A stretch of DNA of 64,000 bases. Source: Pseudoclavibacter sp. RFBB5. GTDB taxonomy: Bacteria > Actinomycetota > Actinomycetes > Actinomycetales > Microbacteriaceae. Shown in pieces: positions 1-8,765 of the stretch. The position numbers and the translations under genes are program-made. A model generated the notes under the pieces. The model was not told the origin of the DNA and ran no database searches. It saw nothing but the letters and a program-made list of their open reading frames with translations. The DNA is taken from the NCBI RefSeq assembly GCF_002931555.1, contig NZ_PSTZ01000007.1, forward strand, positions 248,001-312,000. The letters are read 5' to 3'. How positions within the stretch are numbered: position 1 is the first letter of the stretch; every line of letters begins with the position of its first letter.

Positions 1-64
1 CGATCACCACGACAACGGCCGCGATGACGATACCGATGGTGGCTTTCTTCGATGGCTTCTTCAT
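1..64 (-). CDS. N-terminus of an unidentified membrane-anchored or secreted protein (partial)
   Basis: An ATG at 64 opens a reading frame that runs off the left edge of the window. The first 21 residues are a lysine-rich start (MKKPSKKA) followed by an uninterrupted hydrophobic stretch of Ile, Val and Ala. This is the form of a signal-anchor or signal peptide. Nothing of the mature protein is inside the window, so no function can be given. It is divergent from the acyl-CoA ligase gene; the 183 bases between them hold no other gene that I can see. Confidence 0.5.
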   Translation of the reverse strand, partial: MKKPSKKATIGIVIAAVVVVI

Positions 65-247
65 AGTTGTAGCTTGAAGCACTTTCCTATGGCTGGACTA
101 TGAGTTCTTCGTCGATCGCGTGAGGAAGCGGATGCGCGCTGAGGGGAGCCGGAGAGACTCCGGCACACACGGCTTCAGCACAAGCGCGGCGACTTAGGCT
201 TCGAGCGCACCGCTGTGCGCGCAGCCGTGCTCGTCGAAAGGACCCCG

Positions 248-1975
248 GTGAACGACGCCAACGAGACCAGCAGCACGTCCAACCTCGCGTCCAGGCCATG
301 GCTGGCCGCGTATGCCGATGACGTGCCCCACGACATCGCCGACGTGCGGGAGTCGCTCGTCGACCTCCTCGAGAACTCGGTGAAGCACTTCGGCTCTCGG
401 CCGGCGCTCGAGTTCTTCGGGGCCGAGACCAGCTACGGCGAGCTCGGGGAGCAGGTGGCTCGTGCGGCCGAGGGCCTCCGCAAGCTCGGGGTCGCAGCGG
501 GCGACCGCGTCGCGTTGGTGCTCCCCAACTGCCCACAGCACGTCATCGCCTTCTACGCTGCGCTCCGCCTCGGCGCGATCGTCATCGAGCACAACCCGCT
601 CTACACGGCACGCGAGCTGCGGCATCAGTTCGAGGACCACGGCGCGAAGATCGCGATCGTGTGGGACAAGGTCGCCGATCTCATCTCGGAGCTGCCGAGC
701 GACGTCGTCCCGGACACGATCGTCGCTGTCGACATGACGAGCGCGCTGCCATTCGGGAAGCGGCTGGCTCTGCACCTCCCCGTCGCGAAGGCCCGCGAAT
801 CCCGCGAGGCCATGACGGCGACCCCCTCGGATCGCCGCGTGCTCAAGTGGGAGCGCGTCGCGAATGCGAAGCGCATCTCGAAGCGAGTGCCCAAGCCCGC
901 CCTGGATGACGTCGCCCTGCTGCAGTACACGAGCGGAACCACCGGCAGCCCCAAGGGTGCCATCCTCACCCACCGCAACCTGCGCGCGAACGCCGCGCAG
1001 GGCCGCGCCTGGGTGCCGGGGCTCACCGAGGGGCGAGAAGTCTTCTACGGCGTGCTCCCGCTGTTCCACGCGTATGGGATGACGCTGTGCCTCACCTTCG
1101 CCATGAGCATCGGAGCGCGGCTCGTCCTCTTCCCGAAGTTCGACGTCGACCTCGTTGTCGCGGCGGCCAAGAGCTCCCCGCCGACCTTCCTGCCCGCTGT
1201 CCCTCCTATCTACGACGCCCTGTCGAGGGCAGCCTCGCGCAAGGGGGTCAGCTTCACGGGCATCCGCTTCGCGATCTCCGGAGCCATGAGCCTGCCCGTC
1301 AAGACCGTCGAACGCTGGGAAGATGTCACCGGAGGGCTCCTGGTGGAGGGGTACGGCATGACCGAGACCTCGCCGGTCGCGCTCGGCAACCCGGTCGGCC
1401 CGACCAGGCGCCCCGGAACGGTCGGGGTGCCGTTCCCGAGCACGCACATCCGCGTCGTCGACCCGGACGACCCGAGCATCGACCGCGCCGCGGGCGAATC
1501 GGGCGAGCTCCTCATCCGCGGGCCGCAGGTCTTCCAGGGGTACTGGAAGCGGCCGGATGAGACCCGTGAGGTGCTCCTCGCGGGAGGCTGGCTCCGCACC
1601 GGCGACATCGTCACCGTGTCCGACGACGGCTTCGTGACGGTCGTCGACCGCAAGAAGGAGCTCATCATCACGGGCGGCTTCAACGTGAGCCCCTCCGAGG
1701 TCGAGGAAGCCCTCACGGCGCACCCGGACGTCGAGGGCGCCGCCGTCGTCGGCCTCCCGCGCAGCTCCGGGGGTGAGGACGTGACCGCCGCGGTCGTGCT
1801 CCGCGACGGTGCCACGTTCGACGGCGACGCGCTCCGCGACTTCTGCCGCTCACGACTCGCGTCCTACAAGGTGCCCAAGCGGGTCGTGCAGGTCGAGGAG
1901 CTCCCGAAGTCGCTCATCGGCAAGGTCCTCCGTCGCCAGGTCCGGGACCGACTCGTCGCCAAGCGCAACGAGTAG
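248..1975 (+). CDS. Long-chain fatty acid--CoA ligase (FadD-like)
   Basis: ANL-superfamily adenylate-forming enzyme that would activate a fatty acid with ATP and CoA. Visible motifs are the P-loop-like YTSGTTGSPKGA, the GYGMTETSP motif, the hinge region DRKKELIITGGFNV, and the C-terminal catalytic lysine in SLIGKVLRR. At 575 residues it has the usual length of the family. I chose GTG at 248 because GAAAGGA lies just upstream; an in-frame GTG at 215 would add 11 residues but lacks a clear ribosome site. It stands alone, convergent with the hydrolase gene downstream. It could supply acyl-CoA to the olefin operon at 32967-37632, but that link is only inferred. Chain-length preference cannot be read from the sequence. 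Confidence 0.88.
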   Translation: MNDANETSSTSNLASRPWLAAYADDVPHDIADVRESLVDLLENSVKHFGSRPALEFFGAETSYGELGEQVARAAEGLRKLGVAAGDRVALVLPNCPQHVIAFYAALRLGAIVIEHNPLYTARELRHQFEDHGAKIAIVWDKVADLISELPSDVVPDTIVAVDMTSALPFGKRLALHLPVAKARESREAMTATPSDRRVLKWERVANAKRISKRVPKPALDDVALLQYTSGTTGSPKGAILTHRNLRANAAQGRAWVPGLTEGREVFYGVLPLFHAYGMTLCLTFAMSIGARLVLFPKFDVDLVVAAAKSSPPTFLPAVPPIYDALSRAASRKGVSFTGIRFAISGAMSLPVKTVERWEDVTGGLLVEGYGMTETSPVALGNPVGPTRRPGTVGVPFPSTHIRVVDPDDPSIDRAAGESGELLIRGPQVFQGYWKRPDETREVLLAGGWLRTGDIVTVSDDGFVTVVDRKKELIITGGFNVSPSEVEEALTAHPDVEGAAVVGLPRSSGGEDVTAAVVLRDGATFDGDALRDFCRSRLASYKVPKRVVQVEELPKSLIGKVLRRQVRDRLVAKRNE

Positions 1976-2106
1976 CGTCCCGCGGCCTGGATCCCGCACG
2001 GCCCGCGACTGCCGCCGCTCTGGTGCATCACCGGTGCGCCGACCCCGTAGCGACGGCCTCGCGGGTGCCCTCGGGCGTCGTGAGGCGCGAGTCTGCGGGT
2101 GCTGCT

Positions 2107-3330
2107 TCAGCGCGCTTCGAGGCGCGCGTCGAGCCAGTCGAGCAGCACCTCGTTGACGGCGGTTCGGGCGAGGGGCTCGCAGTGCGAATCGGCACCGTTG
2201 ACGGCCGTGAACCGAACCAGCTCGGCGTCGGGCACGAAGCTGGCGAGCTCGTCGGACTGTCCCGGCCAGAACTGCTCGTTCTCCGGCGCCGTGATGAGCA
2301 GCGGCGTGGTGATCGAGCCGGCGGTCTCCGGACTGAGCCGGTACTTCCCGACCTCTCGATAGACGGCGAAGTAGCCGGTGCTCGCGTAGGGCTTGGCGCG
2401 GAAGTTCCACACGGCTCGTTCGGAGGCGCTGTGGCCGAGGCCCAGCTTCATGTACTGGTCGAAGTGCTTCGAGTCGCCCTTCTCCAGCTCGTGGCGCAGC
2501 GGAGACGGCAGGTGTCCGACCCAGGAGGTCGACACGTCCGTCACCCCGGGGTCGACGATCGCCGCTGCCACGCGGTGCTCGAAGGCCAGCGCCCGCGGCA
2601 CCCAGTACCCCGCCTGGCTGACCCCGTAGACGGCGATGCGGGACCCGTCGATGCCGGGTAGGCCCAGCGCGTGGTCGATCACCGGTGTCAGGACTGCTTC
2701 GAAGTCCGGTCTGAAGTGGGTGCCGGCGACGAGCTGGCTCTGCTGACCCGGCCCGTCGAAGTACAGCACGGCGTACCCGCGGGCCGCCGCGGCCGCACCG
2801 ATCGTCGAGTACAGATCCGTGAGCGTCCCGTCGCTGCCGTTGACCAGCACGAGCAGGGGCGACCGTCCGTCCCGCGGCGGCACATCCGGGCGCTGCAGGT
2901 ACCCGGGAAGGGAGCCCTTTCCGTAGCGGATCGAGCGACCCTCGAGAGGGACACGCCTGAGCAACGCGAAGCGGTCCCAGGCCGCGCGGTGCATGGCAAA
3001 CGCGTTGGCGTACCCGTCGGTGTCGCCGATGGCCGCGATCGCGTTGAGCGCGTGGCCGTAGTAGGCGGATGCTCGCAGCCACTGCGCGGCCGCGGTGGCG
3101 GTCCGCCCGTTGCTCTCGGAGACCTGCGCGAGCTGCTGCGTGGCCTGCGCTCTCGCGAACCAGGCCCTGACCCACGACTCCCGCTTGCCGTCCTCGACAG
3201 CGGCGAGCGTGGCGAAGATCTCCCCGAGGTCGCCAGCGCCTGCGCCGACGGATCCGAGAACGATCTTGGCTTCGAAATTCTGGTCTGCGTCGTGGAACAA
3301 CGGCCGCGACAGTGCTGGATGGTGCGACAT
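2107..3330 (-). CDS. Alpha/beta hydrolase, FrsA/DUF1100-like
   Basis: A 407-residue alpha/beta hydrolase with an extra helical N-terminal domain (about residues 1-140) before the hydrolase core. The nucleophile elbow is GVSQAG within IAVYGVSQAGYW, and the core opens with LLVLVNGSDG, a likely oxyanion region. The layout resembles the DUF1100 group that includes FrsA and 2,6-dihydroxypseudooxynicotine hydrolase, which cleave C-C or ester bonds. The start at 3330 is preceded by AGGAGG 11 bases upstream; the frame extends a further 21 codons upstream but that part looks non-coding. The substrate is unknown. It is a single gene, divergent from the DUF4287 gene. Confidence 0.72.
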   Translation of the reverse strand: MSHHPALSRPLFHDADQNFEAKIVLGSVGAGAGDLGEIFATLAAVEDGKRESWVRAWFARAQATQQLAQVSESNGRTATAAAQWLRASAYYGHALNAIAAIGDTDGYANAFAMHRAAWDRFALLRRVPLEGRSIRYGKGSLPGYLQRPDVPPRDGRSPLLVLVNGSDGTLTDLYSTIGAAAAARGYAVLYFDGPGQQSQLVAGTHFRPDFEAVLTPVIDHALGLPGIDGSRIAVYGVSQAGYWVPRALAFEHRVAAAIVDPGVTDVSTSWVGHLPSPLRHELEKGDSKHFDQYMKLGLGHSASERAVWNFRAKPYASTGYFAVYREVGKYRLSPETAGSITTPLLITAPENEQFWPGQSDELASFVPDAELVRFTAVNGADSHCEPLARTAVNEVLLDWLDARLEAR

Positions 3331-3452
3331 AGCCACATCATCCTCCTGTCGCCACCGGCCCGGTCCGATCCGCAGGGAGTTGGGAGGAAGCACCGGTCGC
3401 TAGGATGCCAGCACGGTCGCCGATCAGCGGCGAGCCCAGGGAGGGAGCATCC

Positions 3453-3752
3453 ATGTCGTTCCAGTCGTACCTCGACAACATCGAGGGCAAGACGGGCCTC
3501 ACGCCGCGTCAGTTCATCGCCATCGCGCAGGAGAAGGGCCTCGACGCGCCAGACACGAAGGCGGGCGACATCCTGGCCTGGCTGAAGGAGGACTACGACC
3601 TCGGTCGCGGGCACGGCATGGCGCTGGTGCACGTCATCAAGAACGGCCCGCAGATCAGCGCCAAGCACGTCGGCAAGGCCGGGGCACACGGCGACGAGTC
3701 CGACACGCTCTGGCTCGACGGTGTGGCGACGAAGCCAGCGGCGGGGGAGTGA
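3453..3752 (+). CDS. DUF4287 domain protein
   Basis: A 99-residue cytosolic protein made almost entirely of a DUF4287 domain (SYLDNIEGKTGLTP near the N-terminus, then GHGMALVHVIKNG). The family is widespread in actinobacteria and has no established function. Start ATG 3453 sits after the purine-rich site AGGGAGGGAGC. Its stop codon overlaps the GTG start of the YchJ-like gene by 4 bases, so the two are probably translationally coupled. Confidence 0.8.
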   Translation: MSFQSYLDNIEGKTGLTPRQFIAIAQEKGLDAPDTKAGDILAWLKEDYDLGRGHGMALVHVIKNGPQISAKHVGKAGAHGDESDTLWLDGVATKPAAGE

Positions 3753-4207
3753 GCGCACCGGAGGGGGCGCCCCCAGGCTCTTCGCGAGGTGCTGCCGAAC
3801 GCCCCGGGAACACCGCCCCGCCTGCTGCTGACGTCTGCCCCTGCGGCAGCCGCCTCGCATACGAGTCGTGCTGCGGAGCCTTCCATGCCGGTCGTCCCGC
3901 GCCGACAGCCGAGGCGCTCATGCGTTCCCGCTACTCGGCGTTCGCGCTCGGCCTGCCCGGCTACCTCGCGGAGACGTGGGCGGAGGCGACCAGGCCCGAC
4001 GAGATCGACCTCGACGACGGCACCGTCTGGCGACGCCTGCAGATCGTCGACACCCTCGACGGAGGGCCGGAGGACGAATCCGGGGTCGTCGAGTTCCGGG
4101 CCGCGTACCGGGACCCCGACGGCGCGGGCCTCCTCCACGAGCGCGCCCGCTTCATCCGCGCCGACGGCCGCTGGGTCTACCTCGACGGGCAGATCCGCGG
4201 GAGCTGA
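3749..4207 (+). CDS. YchJ-like SEC-C motif protein (UPF0225 type)
   Basis: A 152-residue protein with an N-terminal metal-binding SEC-C-like motif (CPCGSRLAYESCC) followed by the RSRYSAFALG segment typical of YchJ. The fold that follows is the NTF2-like part of the family. The biochemical role is not known. It starts with GTG inside the end of the DUF4287 gene (GTGA overlap) and has a disordered, Ala/Gly/Pro-rich leader of about 28 residues. A strong hairpin follows the stop codon. Confidence 0.78.
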   Translation: MSAPEGAPPGSSRGAAERPGNTAPPAADVCPCGSRLAYESCCGAFHAGRPAPTAEALMRSRYSAFALGLPGYLAETWAEATRPDEIDLDDGTVWRRLQIVDTLDGGPEDESGVVEFRAAYRDPDGAGLLHERARFIRADGRWVYLDGQIRGS

Positions 4208-4213
4208 ATCGAC

Positions 4214-4249
4214 AGCATGGCCGCCACCCAGACGGGTGACGGCCATGCT
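4214..4249. terminator. Bidirectional hairpin terminator
   Basis: Sixteen-base arms (AGCATGGCCGCCACCC and its near-perfect complement) enclose a four-base loop AGAC, with one mismatched pair. It lies between the convergent YchJ-like and ppc genes. There is no T-tract, which is common for actinobacterial terminators. Confidence 0.65.
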
Positions 4250-4260
4250 CTGCCGGCTTC

Positions 4261-4277
4261 GCGCGACGACGTCGCGC
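4261..4277 (-). terminator. Second hairpin downstream of ppc
   Basis: GCGCGAC-GAC-GTCGCGC forms a perfect seven-base-pair stem 13 bases past the ppc stop codon. It could act with the preceding hairpin. Confidence 0.4.
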
Positions 4278-4289
4278 CCCCGCGGAGCG

Positions 4290-6992
4290 TCAGCCGGTGT
4301 TCTGCAGTCCGGCTGCGACGCCGTTGACCGAGAGCAGCAGCAGGCGCTGGAGCTCCGCCGCCTCGTCGCTGTCGGGCTTCCTCGCGTCGTCGCGCAGTCG
4401 GCGCAGAGCGCGGAGCTGCAGCAGCGAGAGCGCGTCCACGTACGGACTGCGCATCTTCACGGCACGCTGCAGCACCGGCTTGCGCTCAAGCAGCTCGGCA
4501 CCGCCCGTGATGCGGGTGACCCAGCTGGCCGTGAGATCAAGCTCGTCCGTCACGAGTCCCGCGAGCTCCGGCCGATCGCCGAGCTCCAGGTAGCGGCGCG
4601 CGATACGCGCATCCGTCTTCGCGAGGCTCATCGCGACGTTGTCGATCATCGAACGGAAGAGGGGCCACTCGGCGTAGGCGGCCTGCAGCTGCTCGAGGTT
4701 CCCGACCGCCTCCAGGGCGGTGCCCAGACCGAACCACCCGGTGAGGTTGATGCGAGCCTGCGTCCACGCGAAGACCCAGGGGATGGCGCGCAGGTCCTCG
4801 AGCGACTCCACCGACAGCCCTCTGCGGGCCGGTCGCGAGCCGAGTGCGAGCATCCCGACTTCCTCCATGGGTGTGACGCGGGCGAACCAGGGCGCGAAGC
4901 CGGGCGCCTTGACGAGCGCGAAGAAGCGCTCACGCGAGGCCGCATCCATCGTGGCCGCGACGCCGGCGTACTTCTCGGCGGCGTTCGCGTTGCGCGACTC
5001 CGTTGAGGGTGCGGAGGCGAGCAGCGTCGCGGAGATGACCTGGTCGATGTGGCGTGCCGCGATGTCCGGGTCGCCGTACCTGGCGAAGATGACCTCGCCC
5101 TGCTCGGTCAGCTTGAAGCGGCCGTCGACCGAGTGCGGCGGCTGGGCGAGGATCGCGACGTTCGCGGGGCCGCCGCCACGCCCGAGCGCGCCACCGCGGC
5201 CGTGGAAGAGCGTCAGCTCGATGCCGTTCTCCTGCGCCCACGCCGCGATCTGGCTCTGCGCCTCGTAGAGGGCGAGGGTCGCGGCAACGGGGCCGACGTC
5301 CTTCGAGGAATCGGAGTAGCCGAGCATGACCTCGAGCCTGCGGCCATTGCCGGCGAGCAGCTCGACGACCTCCGGCTGCTCGAGCATCTCGGCGAGGATA
5401 CGGGGAGCCGCCTGCAGGTCGGCGAACGTCTCGAAGAGCGGGATCACGTTGAGCGCGGGTGGCGTCGCGCCCGGACCCGTCGCCGCCAGGGCGAGCTTGA
5501 AGACGTTGGCGATGTCCTCGGATGACTGCGTGAAGGAGACGATGTAGCGTCCAGCTGCGCGAGGCCCGTGACGCTCCTGGATGAACGCGACCGAGCGGAA
5601 CACGTCCAGGACCTCGGCGGCGAGCTCGCTCGGCTCGTCCCCGGCTTCCAGCTCAGCGAGCTCGGCGAGCACCTTGCGGTGCACCTGGGAGTGCTGGCGC
5701 ACCTCGAGCTCCGTGAGGTGGAAGCCGAACGTCTCCACCTGCCAGATCAGGTGCTGCAGCTCGCCGTACGCGTGCCGGCCCGCGCCCGCTGCGACGAGCG
5801 AGGCCTGCAGGATGCGCAGCTCGCGCAGCAGCTCGTCCGGCACCGTGTAGGCAAGGTCGGCGTCGCGTCGCCGCGTGGCCTCGATGCGACGCGCGATGAG
5901 CAGCAGCACTCTGCGGTGCGGCTCACCGGGCGAGCGCTGCGCGATCTCAGCAGCGGCCGACTCGTCGGCGCTCCCGAGGCGTGCGAGCAGGGTCGCCGCG
6001 GCCGCATCGAGCGGGGTCGTGTCGGAGCCGAGCGTGAGCGTGCGGCCGATTCGGGCGGAGGCACGTTCAAGGCCGAGCAGCACGTGCTCGGAGGCGATGA
6101 CGGCCGCCTGTCGGCTGACCTTGGCGGTCACGAACGGATTGCCGTCGCGGTCGCCGCCGATCCAGGAGCCAACCCGCACGAACGGGTTCGCGAGCGGAGC
6201 GACCGTGCCCGAGATGCCACCCTGCAGCGCCTCGTCGACCCGGCGATACACGCGGGGGACGGTCGTGAAGAGCGTCTCGTCGAAGACCGCCATGACGGTG
6301 CGCACCTCGTCGACGGGAGTCGGCTTGTCGCTGCGCAGCGGTGACGTGCGCCAGAGGAGGTCGATCTCCTCGAGCAGGCGACGCGTGAGTTCCTGCGCTG
6401 CCGCGCTTCCGTCGGAATCGGAGCCGAGGAAGCGCAGTTCGTCGCGCTCCTCGAGAAGGTCGCTGATGCGGCGGATCGCGGACGACACCGCCCGGCGGCG
6501 GGCCTCAGTGGGATGCGCCGTGAACACCGGGTGGAAGCGGAGGCCGCGCACGCGCTCGGCCGCCTTCTCCTCACCGATCTCCGCGCTGAGTCGCGCGAAG
6601 GCCTGCGAGATCGTGTCCTCCTGCTGCTTCGCCGGGGAGGCGCCGCGGGACCGGAGCACGCGAACCCGGTGGTGCTCCTCGGCGAGGTTCACAAGGTGGA
6701 AGTAGCAGGTGAACGCGCGAGCGACCTCGTCCGCACGTGCCGGTGAGAGCGCATCCACCAGCTCCTCGGCTGATGCGAACGAGTCGTCTGCCACCTCGGC
6801 TCCGTGCTCGTACGCCGCGATCGTGAGGCGGCGCAGCCGCTCGACGTCGTCGAGGAGCGCCGGGCCTCCCGTCTCGGTGATGACCTGACCGAGCAGGGTG
6901 CCGAGGAGGTGCACATCCGAGCGCAGTTCGTCCGGCAGTTCTGCGCCAGCCTCAGTTCGGCTGGCGGGGGAGTTCGTAGGGGCTTCGAGCAT
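4290..6992 (-). CDS. ppc: Phosphoenolpyruvate carboxylase
   Basis: Full-length enzyme (900 residues) that carboxylates PEP to oxaloacetate, an anaplerotic step. It shows the catalytic-histidine motif FHPVFTAHPTEARRR (His about 160), YSDSSKD, the glycine-rich loop FHGRGGALGRGGGP, and the invariant C-terminal QNTG. I place the start at ATG 6992, not the GTG two codons upstream, because a TAGCCT -10 box ends exactly six bases before this ATG and there is no Shine-Dalgarno site: the mRNA is probably leaderless. The genome also carries pyruvate carboxylase (59205-62627), so both C3-to-C4 routes are present. Confidence 0.97.
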   Translation of the reverse strand: MLEAPTNSPASRTEAGAELPDELRSDVHLLGTLLGQVITETGGPALLDDVERLRRLTIAAYEHGAEVADDSFASAEELVDALSPARADEVARAFTCYFHLVNLAEEHHRVRVLRSRGASPAKQQEDTISQAFARLSAEIGEEKAAERVRGLRFHPVFTAHPTEARRRAVSSAIRRISDLLEERDELRFLGSDSDGSAAAQELTRRLLEEIDLLWRTSPLRSDKPTPVDEVRTVMAVFDETLFTTVPRVYRRVDEALQGGISGTVAPLANPFVRVGSWIGGDRDGNPFVTAKVSRQAAVIASEHVLLGLERASARIGRTLTLGSDTTPLDAAAATLLARLGSADESAAAEIAQRSPGEPHRRVLLLIARRIEATRRRDADLAYTVPDELLRELRILQASLVAAGAGRHAYGELQHLIWQVETFGFHLTELEVRQHSQVHRKVLAELAELEAGDEPSELAAEVLDVFRSVAFIQERHGPRAAGRYIVSFTQSSEDIANVFKLALAATGPGATPPALNVIPLFETFADLQAAPRILAEMLEQPEVVELLAGNGRRLEVMLGYSDSSKDVGPVAATLALYEAQSQIAAWAQENGIELTLFHGRGGALGRGGGPANVAILAQPPHSVDGRFKLTEQGEVIFARYGDPDIAARHIDQVISATLLASAPSTESRNANAAEKYAGVAATMDAASRERFFALVKAPGFAPWFARVTPMEEVGMLALGSRPARRGLSVESLEDLRAIPWVFAWTQARINLTGWFGLGTALEAVGNLEQLQAAYAEWPLFRSMIDNVAMSLAKTDARIARRYLELGDRPELAGLVTDELDLTASWVTRITGGAELLERKPVLQRAVKMRSPYVDALSLLQLRALRRLRDDARKPDSDEAAELQRLLLLSVNGVAAGLQNTG

Positions 6993-6998
6993 GAGCAC

Positions 6999-7004
6999 AG
7001 GCTA
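6999..7004 (-). promoter_or_regulatory. -10 box of a leaderless ppc promoter
   Basis: TAGCCT on the minus strand, six bases before the ppc ATG at 6992. It matches TANNNT and puts transcription start at or next to the start codon. Confidence 0.55.
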
Positions 7005-7089
7005 CCGAGGCTGTGTCTCGACAATGTGACACGCCATCCATCATGACCGGGAATGACATTCCTGGGCGGGTGGCTGCTGGGGTCCCGTC

Positions 7090-7569
7090 TCAGTCGGCAC
7101 CGGGGGTTGGCGGCTCGAGGTAGTCCTCGAATACGGGCTTCTCGAGCCCATCCTTCGCGGCCAGCATCGTGTCGAGGTAGAAGTTCCAACCGGCACGGAT
7201 GTCCGTCAGCATGCCGACTGGCACATCGAAGTGCTCGAAGATGAGCCGCGTCGATGCTCCACCGGGGCCTTCAGGCTCCAGCGAGACCTGCAGATGCCAC
7301 ACGCCCGCAGCATCCTCGGTCGTGACCTCCAGCACTCCCGGCGCCTCACAGCGACCGATCGTCGCGCTGCTCGCCGGGGTGCCCTCCTCAGCCACCAGCT
7401 GGAGTCCGATCTGCCTGGCATCCTCATCGGTGTAGTGCCAGGGGCCGATCCACTGCGCAGTCCGGTCGCTCTCCGTGAACCACAGCCACAGTTCCTCCCG
7501 GGGAGCGGCGACGACGCGCTCGATGCGAATGGTCTGCGTGCCGACATCGTCGGCTGGTGTCTCGGACAT
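7090..7569 (-). CDS. SRPBCC (AHSA1-like) domain protein
   Basis: A 159-residue START/Bet v1-like protein. It begins with the typical IRIERVVAAPREELW strand-helix pattern and has a W(I)GPWHYT segment and a C-terminal helix (AGWNFYLDTML) closing a hydrophobic pocket. Such proteins bind hydrophobic ligands; none has been assigned here. Its start is nine bases downstream of the DNA-alkylation-repair gene on the same strand, so the two are likely one transcript. Confidence 0.78.
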   Translation of the reverse strand: MSETPADDVGTQTIRIERVVAAPREELWLWFTESDRTAQWIGPWHYTDEDARQIGLQLVAEEGTPASSATIGRCEAPGVLEVTTEDAAGVWHLQVSLEPEGPGGASTRLIFEHFDVPVGMLTDIRAGWNFYLDTMLAAKDGLEKPVFEDYLEPPTPGAD

Positions 7570-7578
7570 GTCCGTATC

Positions 7579-8685
7579 TCAGCACACGACGTCGGGAAGC
7601 AGCTCGAACTCGGCGAAGCCGAATCGGACGCCGTTGACCTGCAGCTCGATGGCGTGGACTCCAGGGTGGTACCGGCGTGTGGTGATCGGCACGATCTTGT
7701 GACGCTTCGCGATCTCGAGCGTCTCGCCCGGAGCGAGCGTGGTCGTCGAGATCTTGAAGGTCTTCGGGGTCCTGCTCCCATCCGCCTTGACATGGTGCAC
7801 CACGTAGTCGACGACCAGCTTCGCGGGCTCCTGACCGCTGTTCCGGATCGCTCCGCAGATGAGCAGCTCCTCGCCGAGCACGATGCTGCTGCGGTCGAGC
7901 GTCGGCCCGTCGACGATCACGTCGGCCGAGACGAAGCCGAGGATGCCCAGCGCCTCCTGGTCGCCGCGCTTCACGAGCGTCCTGAGGGCGTGCCGTACGA
8001 GCTTCGGCGTGTTCTCGTCGCCCTCCGCGAGCCACGCCGTGGCCAGTTCGCAGACGAGTCCCGCATCATGCCGACTGATGTCGTTGAGGTGGTTCGCGAC
8101 CGAGCGGCGGACGTACTCGCTCTCGTCCCTGTAGAGAGCATTCAGGATCGGTGCGGTCAGGCGAGCGTCGCGAGTGATCCCAGCCACCCTCGTTCCCCAC
8201 GGAAGGTATGGGCGCGTCCCCTCGGACGCGAGGCGACGCACGTGCTCATCACGGCTGCGGGTCCACGCGAGCATGATCCCGAGGGCCCGTTCGAGGCGCG
8301 CACGAAGCATCGCCCGAACCGCCCACTCGCACGTGAGCCGATGGGTCAGCTCGGCGAGCAGCTGCATGCCGTCGTCGAACGCCTCCTCACCGCCGTCGGC
8401 GATCGCTGCAGCGGAGACGGCGACCGAGACGGGCCAGATCATCCACCCGGTGAGGGATGCTGACTCCAGCGCCCGGCGCACGATCGCGGCGAAGGCCGGG
8501 TACGGCACAGGGAGGTCGACGGCAAGCGAGGCGGCGAGGTGCGCGCTCCGAGCACCCAGCGCGAGGTCATCGAGCTGGAGGGCCGCGCTGCGTGTCTCGG
8601 TGAGGCGAACGCCGGCCGCCGCTTCGAGCAGGTCCGTCATGGCGGAGGCCTGCTGTCGTCCGAGCAGTTCGTCTGCGAACGGCAT
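7579..8685 (-). CDS. DNA alkylation repair protein, AlkC/AlkD-like
   Basis: A 368-residue helical-repeat (HEAT-like) protein of the AlkC/AlkD DNA glycosylase group, which removes 3- and 7-alkylated purines. Repeats are visible over about residues 60-250, including EWAVRAMLRARLERAL, RRLASEGTRPYLPWG and EYVRRSVANHLNDISRHDAG. The C-terminal 110 residues (from about 260) look like a beta-rich Ig-like domain, which is found in AlkC-type members and not in AlkD. It heads a two-gene unit with the SRPBCC gene. Confidence 0.78.
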   Translation of the reverse strand: MPFADELLGRQQASAMTDLLEAAAGVRLTETRSAALQLDDLALGARSAHLAASLAVDLPVPYPAFAAIVRRALESASLTGWMIWPVSVAVSAAAIADGGEEAFDDGMQLLAELTHRLTCEWAVRAMLRARLERALGIMLAWTRSRDEHVRRLASEGTRPYLPWGTRVAGITRDARLTAPILNALYRDESEYVRRSVANHLNDISRHDAGLVCELATAWLAEGDENTPKLVRHALRTLVKRGDQEALGILGFVSADVIVDGPTLDRSSIVLGEELLICGAIRNSGQEPAKLVVDYVVHHVKADGSRTPKTFKISTTTLAPGETLEIAKRHKIVPITTRRYHPGVHAIELQVNGVRFGFAEFELLPDVVC

Positions 8686-8765
8686 GCGTCATCTCCTCTC
8701 AGCCGGGCGCCAGCTCGGTTGGGGTCGTCACGGGATTGTCGGGATTGTCGGGGGCGGCTGGTCGG

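Noticed and set aside
194-1723. A 509-codon open frame antisense to the acyl-CoA ligase
   Set aside because: It shares no domain with any family I know, is Arg/Asp/Gly-rich as expected from antisense GC-rich coding DNA, and the plus-strand gene is certain.
7563-7574. Palindrome CGGACATGTCCG over the SRPBCC start codon
   Set aside because: A twelve-base palindrome in GC-rich DNA is likely by chance, and a site on the start codon inside a two-gene operon is a poor operator.
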